Below are positions 1 to 6,564 of a stretch of 17,863 nt of DNA, in pieces (within the stretch, counting starts at the first letter, position 1; every line of letters begins with the position of its first letter). The DNA lies in NCBI GenBank assembly GCA_029560455.1, contig JAKQKW010000281.1:1-17863 (forward strand), in the 5' to 3' direction. The notes beneath the pieces were generated by a model. The model was not told where the DNA came from. It did no database searches and saw only the letters and a program-made list of their open reading frames with translations. The DNA is from Candidatus Rifleibacteriota bacterium. GTDB lineage: Bacteria; Riflebacteria; Ozemobacteria; Ozemobacterales; Ozemobacteraceae. The position numbers and the translations under genes are program-made.

Positions 1-903
1 ATGGCTCTTTTTGCCCTTTGTTCAGTTGCCGGGTTTGCCGGCGCAATGCTGCCACTGGTACCGGGCGATGCCTATCTGGTGGTAAATTTTGACTTTGCCG
101 CTCTGGCAAATCAGCCCGAAATCAAGGCTCTGGTCGAAACCCAGCTCAACAATCAGAACGACAATTATGCTGATTTCTACAAACGCGCCGGCATCGAACC
201 GGCCCGTGACATCAAGAACGTCACCATCTTCGTCGACGGCAAAGAACGCTCAGGCGTCATCGTCAATGGCAGTTTCGATACCGCTAAAATCTCTGAGCTG
301 GTTCAGAAAGACACCGAACTGGCCGGCAAATTTGCCATCGCTACCATCGAAGGCATGCAGGCTGTTAAGAACACCGCCAACGAAAATGCCAACATGATGT
401 TCGTTAACCAGAATACTGTAGCTTTTGGCACAGAAGAAGTTCTCAAAGAAGTTGCCACCCTCAACGCCGGCAAAGGCAGCGATATCAGCAAAAATAAAGA
501 TTTCACCGGCATGATGGAAAAGGTTGACGCCACTTCTCAGGTTTGGGGTGCTATTGTAACCGCTCCGAACTGGCAGAGCCGCATCAATGTGCCGGTTACC
601 GGCCTTGAAAACATGAAGACCGCTTTCTTCAGCCTCGACTATGATAAAGAATTCACCATGGTTTTCACCGCCCTGATCGGCGACAACAAAGAACTGCCCA
701 AGTTCACCGCCGCCATGCAGAATCTGCTCGATGCTTTCAAAGGCTGGGTCGCTTCTGTTCCTGAAATGGCTGAGATCCTCAAAGACGCTCAGGTTCAGGA
801 CAACAAAGAAAACCTGGCTCGCATCGTCGTTTCGATGCCCGCCGCCGATTTCATGACCAGAATGGCAAAAATCGCCGAAAAGGCCGCCGAACCCAAAAAG
901 TAA
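1..903 (+). CDS. Secreted or periplasmic protein of unknown function, possibly 5'-partial
   Basis: No family is recognised. The first ~16 residues (MALFALCSVAGFAGA) form a hydrophobic, small-residue-rich stretch like the core and cleavage region of a signal peptide. The usual positively charged N-terminus is missing. The window opens exactly on this ATG, so the true start is probably upstream. The mature part begins LPLVPGDAYLVVNFDFAAL, a pattern seen in bacterial secreted proteins that open with a 'P-x-DA-x-x-V-x-x-D' strand. The rest alternates amphipathic helices and strands, with no cysteine beyond the signal region and no catalytic motif. It is rich in Lys, Glu, Asn and Ala and ends in a helical Lys/Ala-rich tail. 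Codons are biased towards C-ending forms (ATC, ACC, GCC, AAC), which hints at good expression. It ends 19 nt before a strong hairpin terminator shared with the convergent glycosyltransferase gene. Confidence 0.75.
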   Translation: MALFALCSVAGFAGAMLPLVPGDAYLVVNFDFAALANQPEIKALVETQLNNQNDNYADFYKRAGIEPARDIKNVTIFVDGKERSGVIVNGSFDTAKISELVQKDTELAGKFAIATIEGMQAVKNTANENANMMFVNQNTVAFGTEEVLKEVATLNAGKGSDISKNKDFTGMMEKVDATSQVWGAIVTAPNWQSRINVPVTGLENMKTAFFSLDYDKEFTMVFTALIGDNKELPKFTAAMQNLLDAFKGWVASVPEMAEILKDAQVQDNKENLARIVVSMPAADFMTRMAKIAEKAAEPKK

Positions 904-922
904 TCTTAATTAATTGAAAATG

Positions 923-951
923 AGCCCGGCAGTTTTTCTGCCGGGCTTTTA
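923..951 (+). terminator. Intrinsic terminator between convergent genes
   Basis: A perfect 10-bp stem, AGCCCGGCAG (923-932) with CTGCCGGGCT (938-947), closes a T5 loop and is followed by TTTTAATTTT. It ends transcription of the secreted-protein gene. The minus-strand glycosyltransferase stop codon (949-951) lies at the foot of the stem. The same hairpin therefore also follows that gene, with a poorer T tract in that direction (TCATTTTC). Confidence 0.9.
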
Positions 952-2646
952 ATTTTCGGGCTGGTTCCATTTGTGGCGGAGGATCTGCATAACGAAAACA
1001 GGTATTTTCAGCATCCGCATGAAGCGAAATGGTTCCAGCCACAGGCGGAAAAGCCATTCGATGCCGCACTGCTGCATCCAGACCGGCGCCCGTGGCAGAG
1101 TCTGTGATATGACGTCGAAACTGCCGCCGATACCGATGGCGACGCCGTGGTCAAGATAGCCGCGCAGTCTGCTGATAAACCATTCCTGTCGCGGAACCCC
1201 GAGAGCGACAAAGACGATATCGGGGCTGGTCGCGGCGATTTCTTTCATTATCGCTTCTTCTTCAGCGGAATCAGCTGCAAAAAAACCGTGCCTGACGCCA
1301 CAGAAATTTATTTTTCCTTGTGGGTTAAGACTCTGTACCGCCTGTTCGGCGATTCCGGGGCGACCGCCGATACAGTAAATTTTCCAGCCGCTTGTAGCAG
1401 CACGATCGCAGATCTGGCTGACCAGAGCTACGCCTGGCACGCGCCCCCGCAGAGGTTTTCCGAGAAAATCAGAGGCCCAGACAATACCGGCACCATCGGG
1501 AACCACCATTTCGGCTCGCTGCATAACCGATTTGAAGCGTTCCTCTTCTGATGCTCTGACCAGAGCAAGCGAATCGGCGGTAATTATGTGCATGAGACCG
1601 GTAGTTTTATTTTTAAGGTAATCGGCGATTCTATCGAGAACCTGGGCGGGAGTTACGGCGTCTATAGAAATGCCCAGCATTTCGATTTTGATGGGCACTG
1701 GTGCGTTTGCTTCGTTGCGTCGGGCAAAAGTACCCGTAAACCCGGCGAGTGCACTTACGAGCAGCAAAAACAGAGCAAAATACCCAAATGCCGGTGCGTC
1801 AACGGTTACCAGCAGGCCAAAGAAATTCAGACAGAGAAAAATCAGACCCGAAAACACCACGGTTTTTTCGCGCTGCAGGGTCCAGGACCATTGCCGTTCA
1901 ACTCCTGTATCTGGTAGATGCAACCGGTTGCCGAAATATGACACGATGATCATTGTGCAGATGAGCGCAAACGGGAAAAATATGACCATCGAGGGAATAA
2001 ACAGCCCGAAAAACATCAGTTTCTGCGAGCTCTCTGCCATAGAAACGGCTGCAAGAAGAAATCCGGCGGCAAAAAGCCCGCTGCTGCCCTGAAGAACTCT
2101 GCGGCCGGTTGCCGAGTAAAGCAGCATCAGAATTGCGGCGATCATTATTGCCGTGTTTACAGCAATCAGATATGGGGAGTGTTCTCCGGTGGAAAATACA
2201 ACAAACTGTGAAAGGGAAGTCGTGGCGAGCAGAATGAATGGCATCTCATAAACCAGCGCCGAAATTTTCAGGCAGACAATTATGAGAATTGCCCATAAAG
2301 TACTTGAAACTATTCGCAAACCTGAGCCTGTACCTGGCAGGCCTGCAAAGATAGCGGCAGAGACGATCAATACCACAATTGGCAGCAGGGTGGCATATTT
2401 GATGCGGAACCGGTCGCGCAAAAAACCCGTTATTGCCAGAAGAACTGCACCGGTTGCAACCGGCAGCATTTTGGGGTCCGCGTTGTATGAAAAGACTGCG
2501 CCGGCAAGTGCGCCGAGCAATGGAAAAGCCCCGGCGTAATGCCCCCGGCCAAGCTCAAATGGCTGGTTTTTTGTCAGCAGATAGCCAGCGAGCCACAAGG
2601 CCAGCGTCGTTAAAATTGTTGTGATAATTGGAAAAAGTTCTGACAT
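949..2646 (-). CDS. Membrane-fused WecG/TagA/CpsF-family (GT26) glycosyltransferase with a degenerate WecA/MraY-like N-terminal domain
   Basis: 565 residues, two parts. Residues ~1-305 hold about ten hydrophobic segments laid out like a WecA/MraY polyprenyl-phosphate sugar-1-phosphate transferase, but the active site is eroded. Where WecA has the DDxxD loop there is GFLRDRFR (74-81). The usual R-x-F-MGDAGS is RRVLQGSSG (172-180). The cytoplasmic His motif is RLHLPDTG (241-248). Residues ~320-560 are a full GT26 domain: TADSLALVRA (356-365), VVPDGAGIVWAS (381-392, with the conserved Asp384), RVPG (402-405), CIGGRPGIAE (425-434), VALGVPRQEWF (480-490), GIGGSFDVISQTLPRAP (505-521) and the C-terminal GIEWLFRLWLEPFR (528-541). 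GT26 enzymes add ManNAc, ManNAcA or glucose to a lipid-linked sugar at the inner membrane. Here the dead-looking membrane part may serve as anchor or lipid-acceptor platform (inference). No clear ribosome site precedes the ATG. WecB at 12498-13634 could supply the donor. Confidence 0.88.
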   Translation of the reverse strand: MSELFPIITTILTTLALWLAGYLLTKNQPFELGRGHYAGAFPLLGALAGAVFSYNADPKMLPVATGAVLLAITGFLRDRFRIKYATLLPIVVLIVSAAIFAGLPGTGSGLRIVSSTLWAILIIVCLKISALVYEMPFILLATTSLSQFVVFSTGEHSPYLIAVNTAIMIAAILMLLYSATGRRVLQGSSGLFAAGFLLAAVSMAESSQKLMFFGLFIPSMVIFFPFALICTMIIVSYFGNRLHLPDTGVERQWSWTLQREKTVVFSGLIFLCLNFFGLLVTVDAPAFGYFALFLLLVSALAGFTGTFARRNEANAPVPIKIEMLGISIDAVTPAQVLDRIADYLKNKTTGLMHIITADSLALVRASEEERFKSVMQRAEMVVPDGAGIVWASDFLGKPLRGRVPGVALVSQICDRAATSGWKIYCIGGRPGIAEQAVQSLNPQGKINFCGVRHGFFAADSAEEEAIMKEIAATSPDIVFVALGVPRQEWFISRLRGYLDHGVAIGIGGSFDVISQTLPRAPVWMQQCGIEWLFRLWLEPFRFMRMLKIPVFVMQILRHKWNQPEN

Positions 2647-2950
2647 GATTATTACATCGGCTTAAGGCAGATAACATTTGAGCTGTGGATATCTGCATAC
2701 AAGATATAAAGTGGTTTTGGCAGATTAACTCAGATGAACGCTACCAACGTGTTATTGCTGCGAAGTCTGTTTTCGTGCTTGTATCCGAAGGGGAAAGGCG
2801 GTAGTCGGTATCTGCATGGTCTTTAACATGGTTTTGCCGGTCTGAGAGTGTGGTGGCAGAGATAATGGTTAAATGGGCTTTGCTGCAATTAAGATTAAAA
2901 AGATTGTTCGGGTAAAATCCCGGGGATTGCAGTTCTGGCGAAGATCTCTT
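2647..2950. other. Gene-poor intergenic stretch, no function seen
   Basis: These 304 bases, between the glycosyltransferase start and the small membrane gene, hold no ORF with coding character, no tRNA-like fold and no strong terminator. A single near-match to a DnaA box (TGTGGATAT, 2683-2691) is present but isolated. The 9-mer TATCTGCAT occurs twice (2690 and 2809), which is probably chance. A promoter for the minus-strand glycosyltransferase should lie in the first ~100 bases, but I see no convincing -35/-10 pair. Confidence 0.5.
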
Positions 2951-3172
2951 TCAGACGTTGCCGGAGAGCTCCCAGTAGACGATGTAGTAAAGAATTGCCG
3001 CAAAATAGGCAATCTCAACGCCAAGCAGAATCGGAAAAGCTTTTCTTTGTTTGTCCCACCAGTCCCAGAAGAAGTTAAGTCGGTCAAAAATGGCCAACAG
3101 AGCGTGTACAAGACCCCACGAAAAGGCAAAAAGCAGGGTCAGGCAGACTGGTATCAGGTAATAAAGCGTCAT
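2951..3172 (-). CDS. Small hypothetical membrane protein with two predicted transmembrane helices
   Basis: 73 residues, not matched to any family. The first helix spans about residues 3-28 (YYLIPVCLTLLFAFSWGL and on), followed by an aromatic and charged loop with FFWDWWDKQRK near 35-45. The second helix spans about 46-68 and ends YYIVYWELSG. The hydrophobic-loop-hydrophobic pattern, with a Trp/Lys-rich turn, is what a real small inner-membrane protein looks like. The opposite-strand frames here look random. Support is weak on other grounds: the ribosome site before the ATG is poor (CAGG only a few bases upstream) and there is no conserved motif. It lies alone in a gene-poor gap, divergent from the TolB-like gene. 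Confidence 0.5.
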   Translation of the reverse strand: MTLYYLIPVCLTLLFAFSWGLVHALLAIFDRLNFFWDWWDKQRKAFPILLGVEIAYFAAILYYIVYWELSGNV

Positions 3173-3231
3173 GGCCTGATAATATCACAGGCTTTGCCAC
3201 AAGGCAACACAATGTGACCTGAGATTGCAGT

Positions 3232-3261
3232 TTGTGAGTTTCCGGCGGTCTGTGGTAAGAT
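3232..3261 (+). promoter_or_regulatory. Possible sigma70 promoter of the TolB-like gene
   Basis: TTGTGA (3232-3237) and TAAGAT (3256-3261) are each 4/6 to consensus, with an 18-bp spacer. They sit about 40 bp upstream of a strong AGGAGG ribosome site (3293-3298). A match this good can occur by chance. Confidence 0.3.
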
Positions 3262-3302
3262 GGCCGGGGTCGGTTCTTTATCCCTGCCGCCCAGGAGGAA
3301 AA

Positions 3303-4274
3303 ATGAAAAAACGAAGTTATCTGCTGGCCGCATTGTTAAGCATTGCTCCTTTCATTGCTGCCGGCGCCGCTGAAGTAATTTTTGCCGGAAACCGGGACGG
3401 ACAGTTCGATCTTTTCAGGGCCGATCTCAAAACAGCACAGACGCAGCAGCTTACTGATACCTCTGCCGATGAAACCATGCCGGCCGTTTCGCCCGATGGC
3501 CAAAAGCTGGTATTTATTTCAAACCGTGCTGGTGCTGATTCTATTTTTATGATGCCGATAGCTGGCAGTGCTTCTGAAGCCATCGATATCAGCAGTGGCA
3601 TGGGCGCCTATGCCAACCCGGCTTTCTCGCCAGATGGAACAAGGATTGCAGTAAGGTATGCTCCTGATCCTCAGGAACCCTCGGCAGCCACCCGCATTGT
3701 ATTGCTCGATCCGCAGACCCGTAAGCAGGAAACCATAATCGACAGCAATAAGCTCAAAACCAGCGAAAATTCTGACGCGGTTGTAGTTGTTGACCGCCCG
3801 GTGTGGGTTTCTGACAACCTCATTGCTTACCTGATCGCCGAATATTCTGACCCCGAAATGGGGCGCCTGACCAAATCGACCATTTATTTTTTCGACCTGA
3901 AAAAACAGGAGCAGACGAGAGTTGCCGGCGGCGAAAGCTATTTCAATGCCGATGGCAGCCCGATGGGTTTCAAGGCAACAATGCCGGTTATTGCAACGAT
4001 AGAGTCGGGCCGAACGCTCGTTTTCACCGCGATCAGGGGCGGCACCAACCGGGAACCGATGAAAATCGCCCTTTCGGGTGGTGAAAAGGGAATCGTTGAG
4101 CTGAGTGACCCTGATTTTTTCGGCCCTCTGCTGCTGGCAGGTGACTTCTGGGTTTATGGTTTCATGGACGAAGAGAGCAACACCGGGCTGGCCTGGCGTC
4201 CGAAAGACATGAAGAGTCCGAAAACTGTGTTTTCATTCAATGGCAGAATCATCACGCCTGCGGTTTTGCCCTGA
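3303..4274 (+). CDS. Exported TolB-like beta-propeller (PD40/WD40-like repeat) protein
   Basis: 323 residues from the ATG at 3303, chosen because AGGAGG lies 4 nt upstream and because the protein then opens with a textbook signal peptide (MKKRSYLLAALLSIAPFIAAGAA, cleavage near residue 22-23). The frame is open further upstream but has no ribosome site there. The mature part starts EVIFAGNRDGQFDLFRADL and carries TolB-type PD40 blades: ETMPAVSPDGQKLVFISNR (57-75) and ANPAFSPDGTRIAVRY (104-119). Weaker blades follow. The N-terminal domain of true TolB is absent, so it is not the Tol-Pal translocation protein itself. It is more likely a free periplasmic propeller of unknown partner. There is no terminator before rqcH 74 bp downstream, so the two may be cotranscribed. 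Confidence 0.82.
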   Translation: MKKRSYLLAALLSIAPFIAAGAAEVIFAGNRDGQFDLFRADLKTAQTQQLTDTSADETMPAVSPDGQKLVFISNRAGADSIFMMPIAGSASEAIDISSGMGAYANPAFSPDGTRIAVRYAPDPQEPSAATRIVLLDPQTRKQETIIDSNKLKTSENSDAVVVVDRPVWVSDNLIAYLIAEYSDPEMGRLTKSTIYFFDLKKQEQTRVAGGESYFNADGSPMGFKATMPVIATIESGRTLVFTAIRGGTNREPMKIALSGGEKGIVELSDPDFFGPLLLAGDFWVYGFMDEESNTGLAWRPKDMKSPKTVFSFNGRIITPAVLP

Positions 4275-4348
4275 AAGAAACTGTATTATACATCACCGTA
4301 GCCTGACTGACAGGCCTGGCCGGCGAACTGATCCGGCTCATAATAACT

Positions 4349-6061
4349 ATGGATTATTTAACCCTGCGAAAGCATGTTGCCTGGCTGGCAAAGGCCCTTG
4401 AAGACCGCCCGGTGATAATCAGAGGTATTGACCTGCCCGGCCGCAGCTTTTCGCTGCGTCTGAAGCGCCGTGAAGGGCCTTCCGAGCTTGTATTCTGTCT
4501 CGATGCTCCGGCTCAAAGCCTCTGGCTGGCTGAAAACAGTTGTGAAATCGAACGTGCCTCTTCGCTTGTGCGCACCATAAACCGCCTGCTGATCAATGGT
4601 CGCCTGACCAGGGTTTCTCTGGCCGGCAGCGAGGCTGAGGGTCGATTTGACCGGGTGGTGAAACTGCAGGTAACCGTAATTGACAGCTTTTTCGGTAATC
4701 GCAGCGACTTTTTTATTCTGGCCGAATTCACCGGTAGGATTGCCGATATTTTCATCTGCGATTCCGACCTGAAAATTCTCGATCGTCTTTCACGCAGCTC
4801 AAACAATATGATTGGTGCGACCTACAGCCTTCCAGATGCTTCGCCATCCGCTGATCCCGTTAGTGTGAGTGATGAAGAACTAAATAAAATTTTTGCCGGC
4901 CCTCCAGAATCCTGGAAAACCCGGCTCGGAATTTTTTCACCGCAGCTCGAAGCCGAGCTCATTTTCAGGTCGGGGAAAGGCGCTTCGCCGCCTGAGCGGG
5001 CCGCGATGTTTCGCGTGCTTGTGAGTGAAGCTGCCTCAGAGCAGCAGCTGTCAGTATATCTTAAAAATGGTCGTTGCCGGGCTGTTTCCTGTTTCAGGCT
5101 GGGGCACCTTTCAGAACAGCCTGATCTTGGTTTTGCATCGGTTAATGCCGCCCTGAATTGGCTTGAACAGTCTCAATCAGCCCCCGGAAGATTGAAAGAG
5201 ACCATAAAACAGGTTGTCGCCCGTTTTCAGCGCGATCTGCGTCAAAAACAGGACCTGCTGGAAGAGCAGCAGCGGTTGCATGTGAAGTTTTCCGGTGCTG
5301 ATCATCTGCAGAATCTGGGCAATCTGCTGGTGGCAAATATTTATCGTATCCGCCCCGGTTCGAAGAGTGTTGAGCTCGAAGACTGGCAGACCGGAAAATC
5401 TGTAATGATAGAGCTCGACCCGACCCGAACCCCGGCTGCCAATGCCACTCGCTATTTTTCTCTTTACAAAAAGGCCCGGCGTGGCCTGGCCGAGGTTGAA
5501 AAGCGCATTCAGACAATTCGGGCCGAAATGGCGTGGCTGCATGAGCAGATCTGGTTGGCCGAAAACGCAAGCAATGAAGCAGATCTGCCGTGTGAAGAAA
5601 AAAAATACCGCGCCCGGCGCGGCTCAGGTCAGGCAAAAGAACCGATTGCGGGTCGAAAGGGCCGGGCGGCACTGGTTAAACCTGATTTCGAAATTGACGG
5701 TTGCCGTTATTATATTGGTCGAAATGCCCGTCAGAACGATGTACTTACCTTTCAGGTTGCCCGGCGGGGTGACTGGTGGTTTCATGCCAATGATGTGCCG
5801 GGAGCGCATGTGATTCTCAAAAAAGCCGAAGGCAGTGTGAGCGAAGTCGACCTCTGGAGGGGTGCGGTTCTTGCAGCCTGGTTCAGTTTTGCGCGCAACA
5901 GCAGTAAGGTTGCGGTCGATGCGACCGAAGCGGCTAATGTTAAAAGAATTCCGGGGGGTATGCCGGGGCGGGTTTCATTTACCGGTCAGCACACCATTCT
6001 TGTTAACCCGGCCGATTGTGAAAAATTCGGCTTAAATCTGTTTAAAGATCAGAAAACTTGA
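4349..6061 (+). CDS. rqcH: RqcH (Rqc2/NEMF homologue), ribosome quality-control alanine-tailing factor
   Basis: 570 residues, the normal length for the family, also annotated as NFACT or fibronectin-binding FbpA. RqcH binds obstructed 50S subunits carrying peptidyl-tRNA and recruits tRNA-Ala to add C-terminal Ala tails that mark the chain for degradation. The domain order is complete. NFACT-N spans about 1-180, with the tRNA-contacting Asp-Arg pair at D101-R102 (GRFDRVVKLQV) and the later GRIADIFICD. A helix-hairpin-helix region follows. Coiled-coil arms lie at about 280-315 and 372-405. NFACT-R has GRNARQNDVLT (457-467), GDWWFHANDVPGAHVIL (474-490) and FARNSSKVAVD (514-524). A basic linker (KKYRARRG, 418-425) precedes NFACT-R. 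No clear ribosome site is seen before the ATG. The 3' end overlaps the convergent Rrf2 gene by 20 bp, leaving no room for a separate terminator. Confidence 0.95.
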   Translation: MDYLTLRKHVAWLAKALEDRPVIIRGIDLPGRSFSLRLKRREGPSELVFCLDAPAQSLWLAENSCEIERASSLVRTINRLLINGRLTRVSLAGSEAEGRFDRVVKLQVTVIDSFFGNRSDFFILAEFTGRIADIFICDSDLKILDRLSRSSNNMIGATYSLPDASPSADPVSVSDEELNKIFAGPPESWKTRLGIFSPQLEAELIFRSGKGASPPERAAMFRVLVSEAASEQQLSVYLKNGRCRAVSCFRLGHLSEQPDLGFASVNAALNWLEQSQSAPGRLKETIKQVVARFQRDLRQKQDLLEEQQRLHVKFSGADHLQNLGNLLVANIYRIRPGSKSVELEDWQTGKSVMIELDPTRTPAANATRYFSLYKKARRGLAEVEKRIQTIRAEMAWLHEQIWLAENASNEADLPCEEKKYRARRGSGQAKEPIAGRKGRAALVKPDFEIDGCRYYIGRNARQNDVLTFQVARRGDWWFHANDVPGAHVILKKAEGSVSEVDLWRGAVLAAWFSFARNSSKVAVDATEAANVKRIPGGMPGRVSFTGQHTILVNPADCEKFGLNLFKDQKT

Positions 6062-6434
6062 TGCCGGCAAACTCGGCGTGAAGCTTTTCCTGTAAGGCTC
6101 TGAGGCGCAGGCATACCTTGCAGGTGGTTGAGCGGCTGCAGGCGTCGTCAGAATCCGAGCAGACATTGAGATGACATGATCTTGCGTCAAAAATTTTAAG
6201 AACGTCGAGAAGCGACAGTTTCTCCGGGTCTTGAATAAGGTAGATGCCGCCCTGTTTTCCGCGGGCAGCGCCGACGATCTTTGACTCGACCAGCTGATGA
6301 GAAATTTTTCGCAGAAAACGATAGGGTATTTCGGCTTTCTCACTGATTTCAGTTGTGGCAACCGGGCCCTGCCCAAAGCGTTGTGCCAGGTAAACTACCG
6401 TTCTTATTGCGTAATCAGCTTCTCGGGTAATCAT
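6042..6434 (-). CDS. Rrf2-family transcriptional regulator, probably iron-sulfur type
   Basis: 130 residues from the ATG at 6434, chosen over the upstream in-frame start at 6479. GGAAG lies 7 nt before it, and the family always opens with a sequence like MITREADYAIRTVVYLA. The winged helix covers about 1-65, with the typical recognition segment IPYRFLRKISHQLVESKIV and the wing GARGKQGG-Y. After it come five cysteines at 87, 92, 99, 105 and 108 (CHLNVCSDSDDACSR, then TTCKVC). Iron-sulfur members of the family (IscR, NsrR, RsrR) use three cysteines in this region, so a redox- or iron-sensing cluster is likely. The exact ligand set cannot be told here. It is divergent from the DnaB-like operon across 130 bp and convergent with rqcH. 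Autoregulation, or control of the divergent operon, is plausible. Confidence 0.92.
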   Translation of the reverse strand: MITREADYAIRTVVYLAQRFGQGPVATTEISEKAEIPYRFLRKISHQLVESKIVGAARGKQGGIYLIQDPEKLSLLDVLKIFDARSCHLNVCSDSDDACSRSTTCKVCLRLRALQEKLHAEFAGIKFSDL

Positions 6435-6511
6435 TTTATAACTTCCAGATTTTAAGTAATGATATAAAATAAGTAGCAAATCGTGCGCCGTAAGTCAACA
6501 ACCTTGTTCAT

Positions 6512-6540
6512 TTGACAGGGAGCGGGTGGTGCATTAGAAT
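6512..6540 (+). promoter_or_regulatory. Strong sigma70 promoter of the DnaB-like/TPR/HEAT operon
   Basis: A perfect TTGACA (6512-6517) lies 17 bp from TAGAAT (6535-6540, 5/6 match). Transcription should begin near 6547, only ~8 nt before the ribosome site GGAGG (6555-6559). This is the best-looking promoter in the window. It lies in the divergent gap with the Rrf2 gene. Confidence 0.8.
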
Positions 6541-6564
6541 AAGCCTTTGCAACTGGAGGTACAA

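Noticed and set aside
2690..2817. TATCTGCAT repeated twice upstream of the glycosyltransferase
   Set aside because: Two 9-mers 119 bp apart with no symmetry or third copy. Chance is sufficient.
2873..3217. A 114-codon plus-strand ORF opposite the small membrane protein
   Set aside because: It is basic and without pattern, whereas the minus frame shows a clear two-helix hydrophobic layout. It is treated as a shadow.
6547..6549. TTG as the start of the DnaB-like gene
   Set aside because: It coincides with the predicted transcription start and lies before the ribosome site. The GTG at 6565 has GGAGG at correct spacing.
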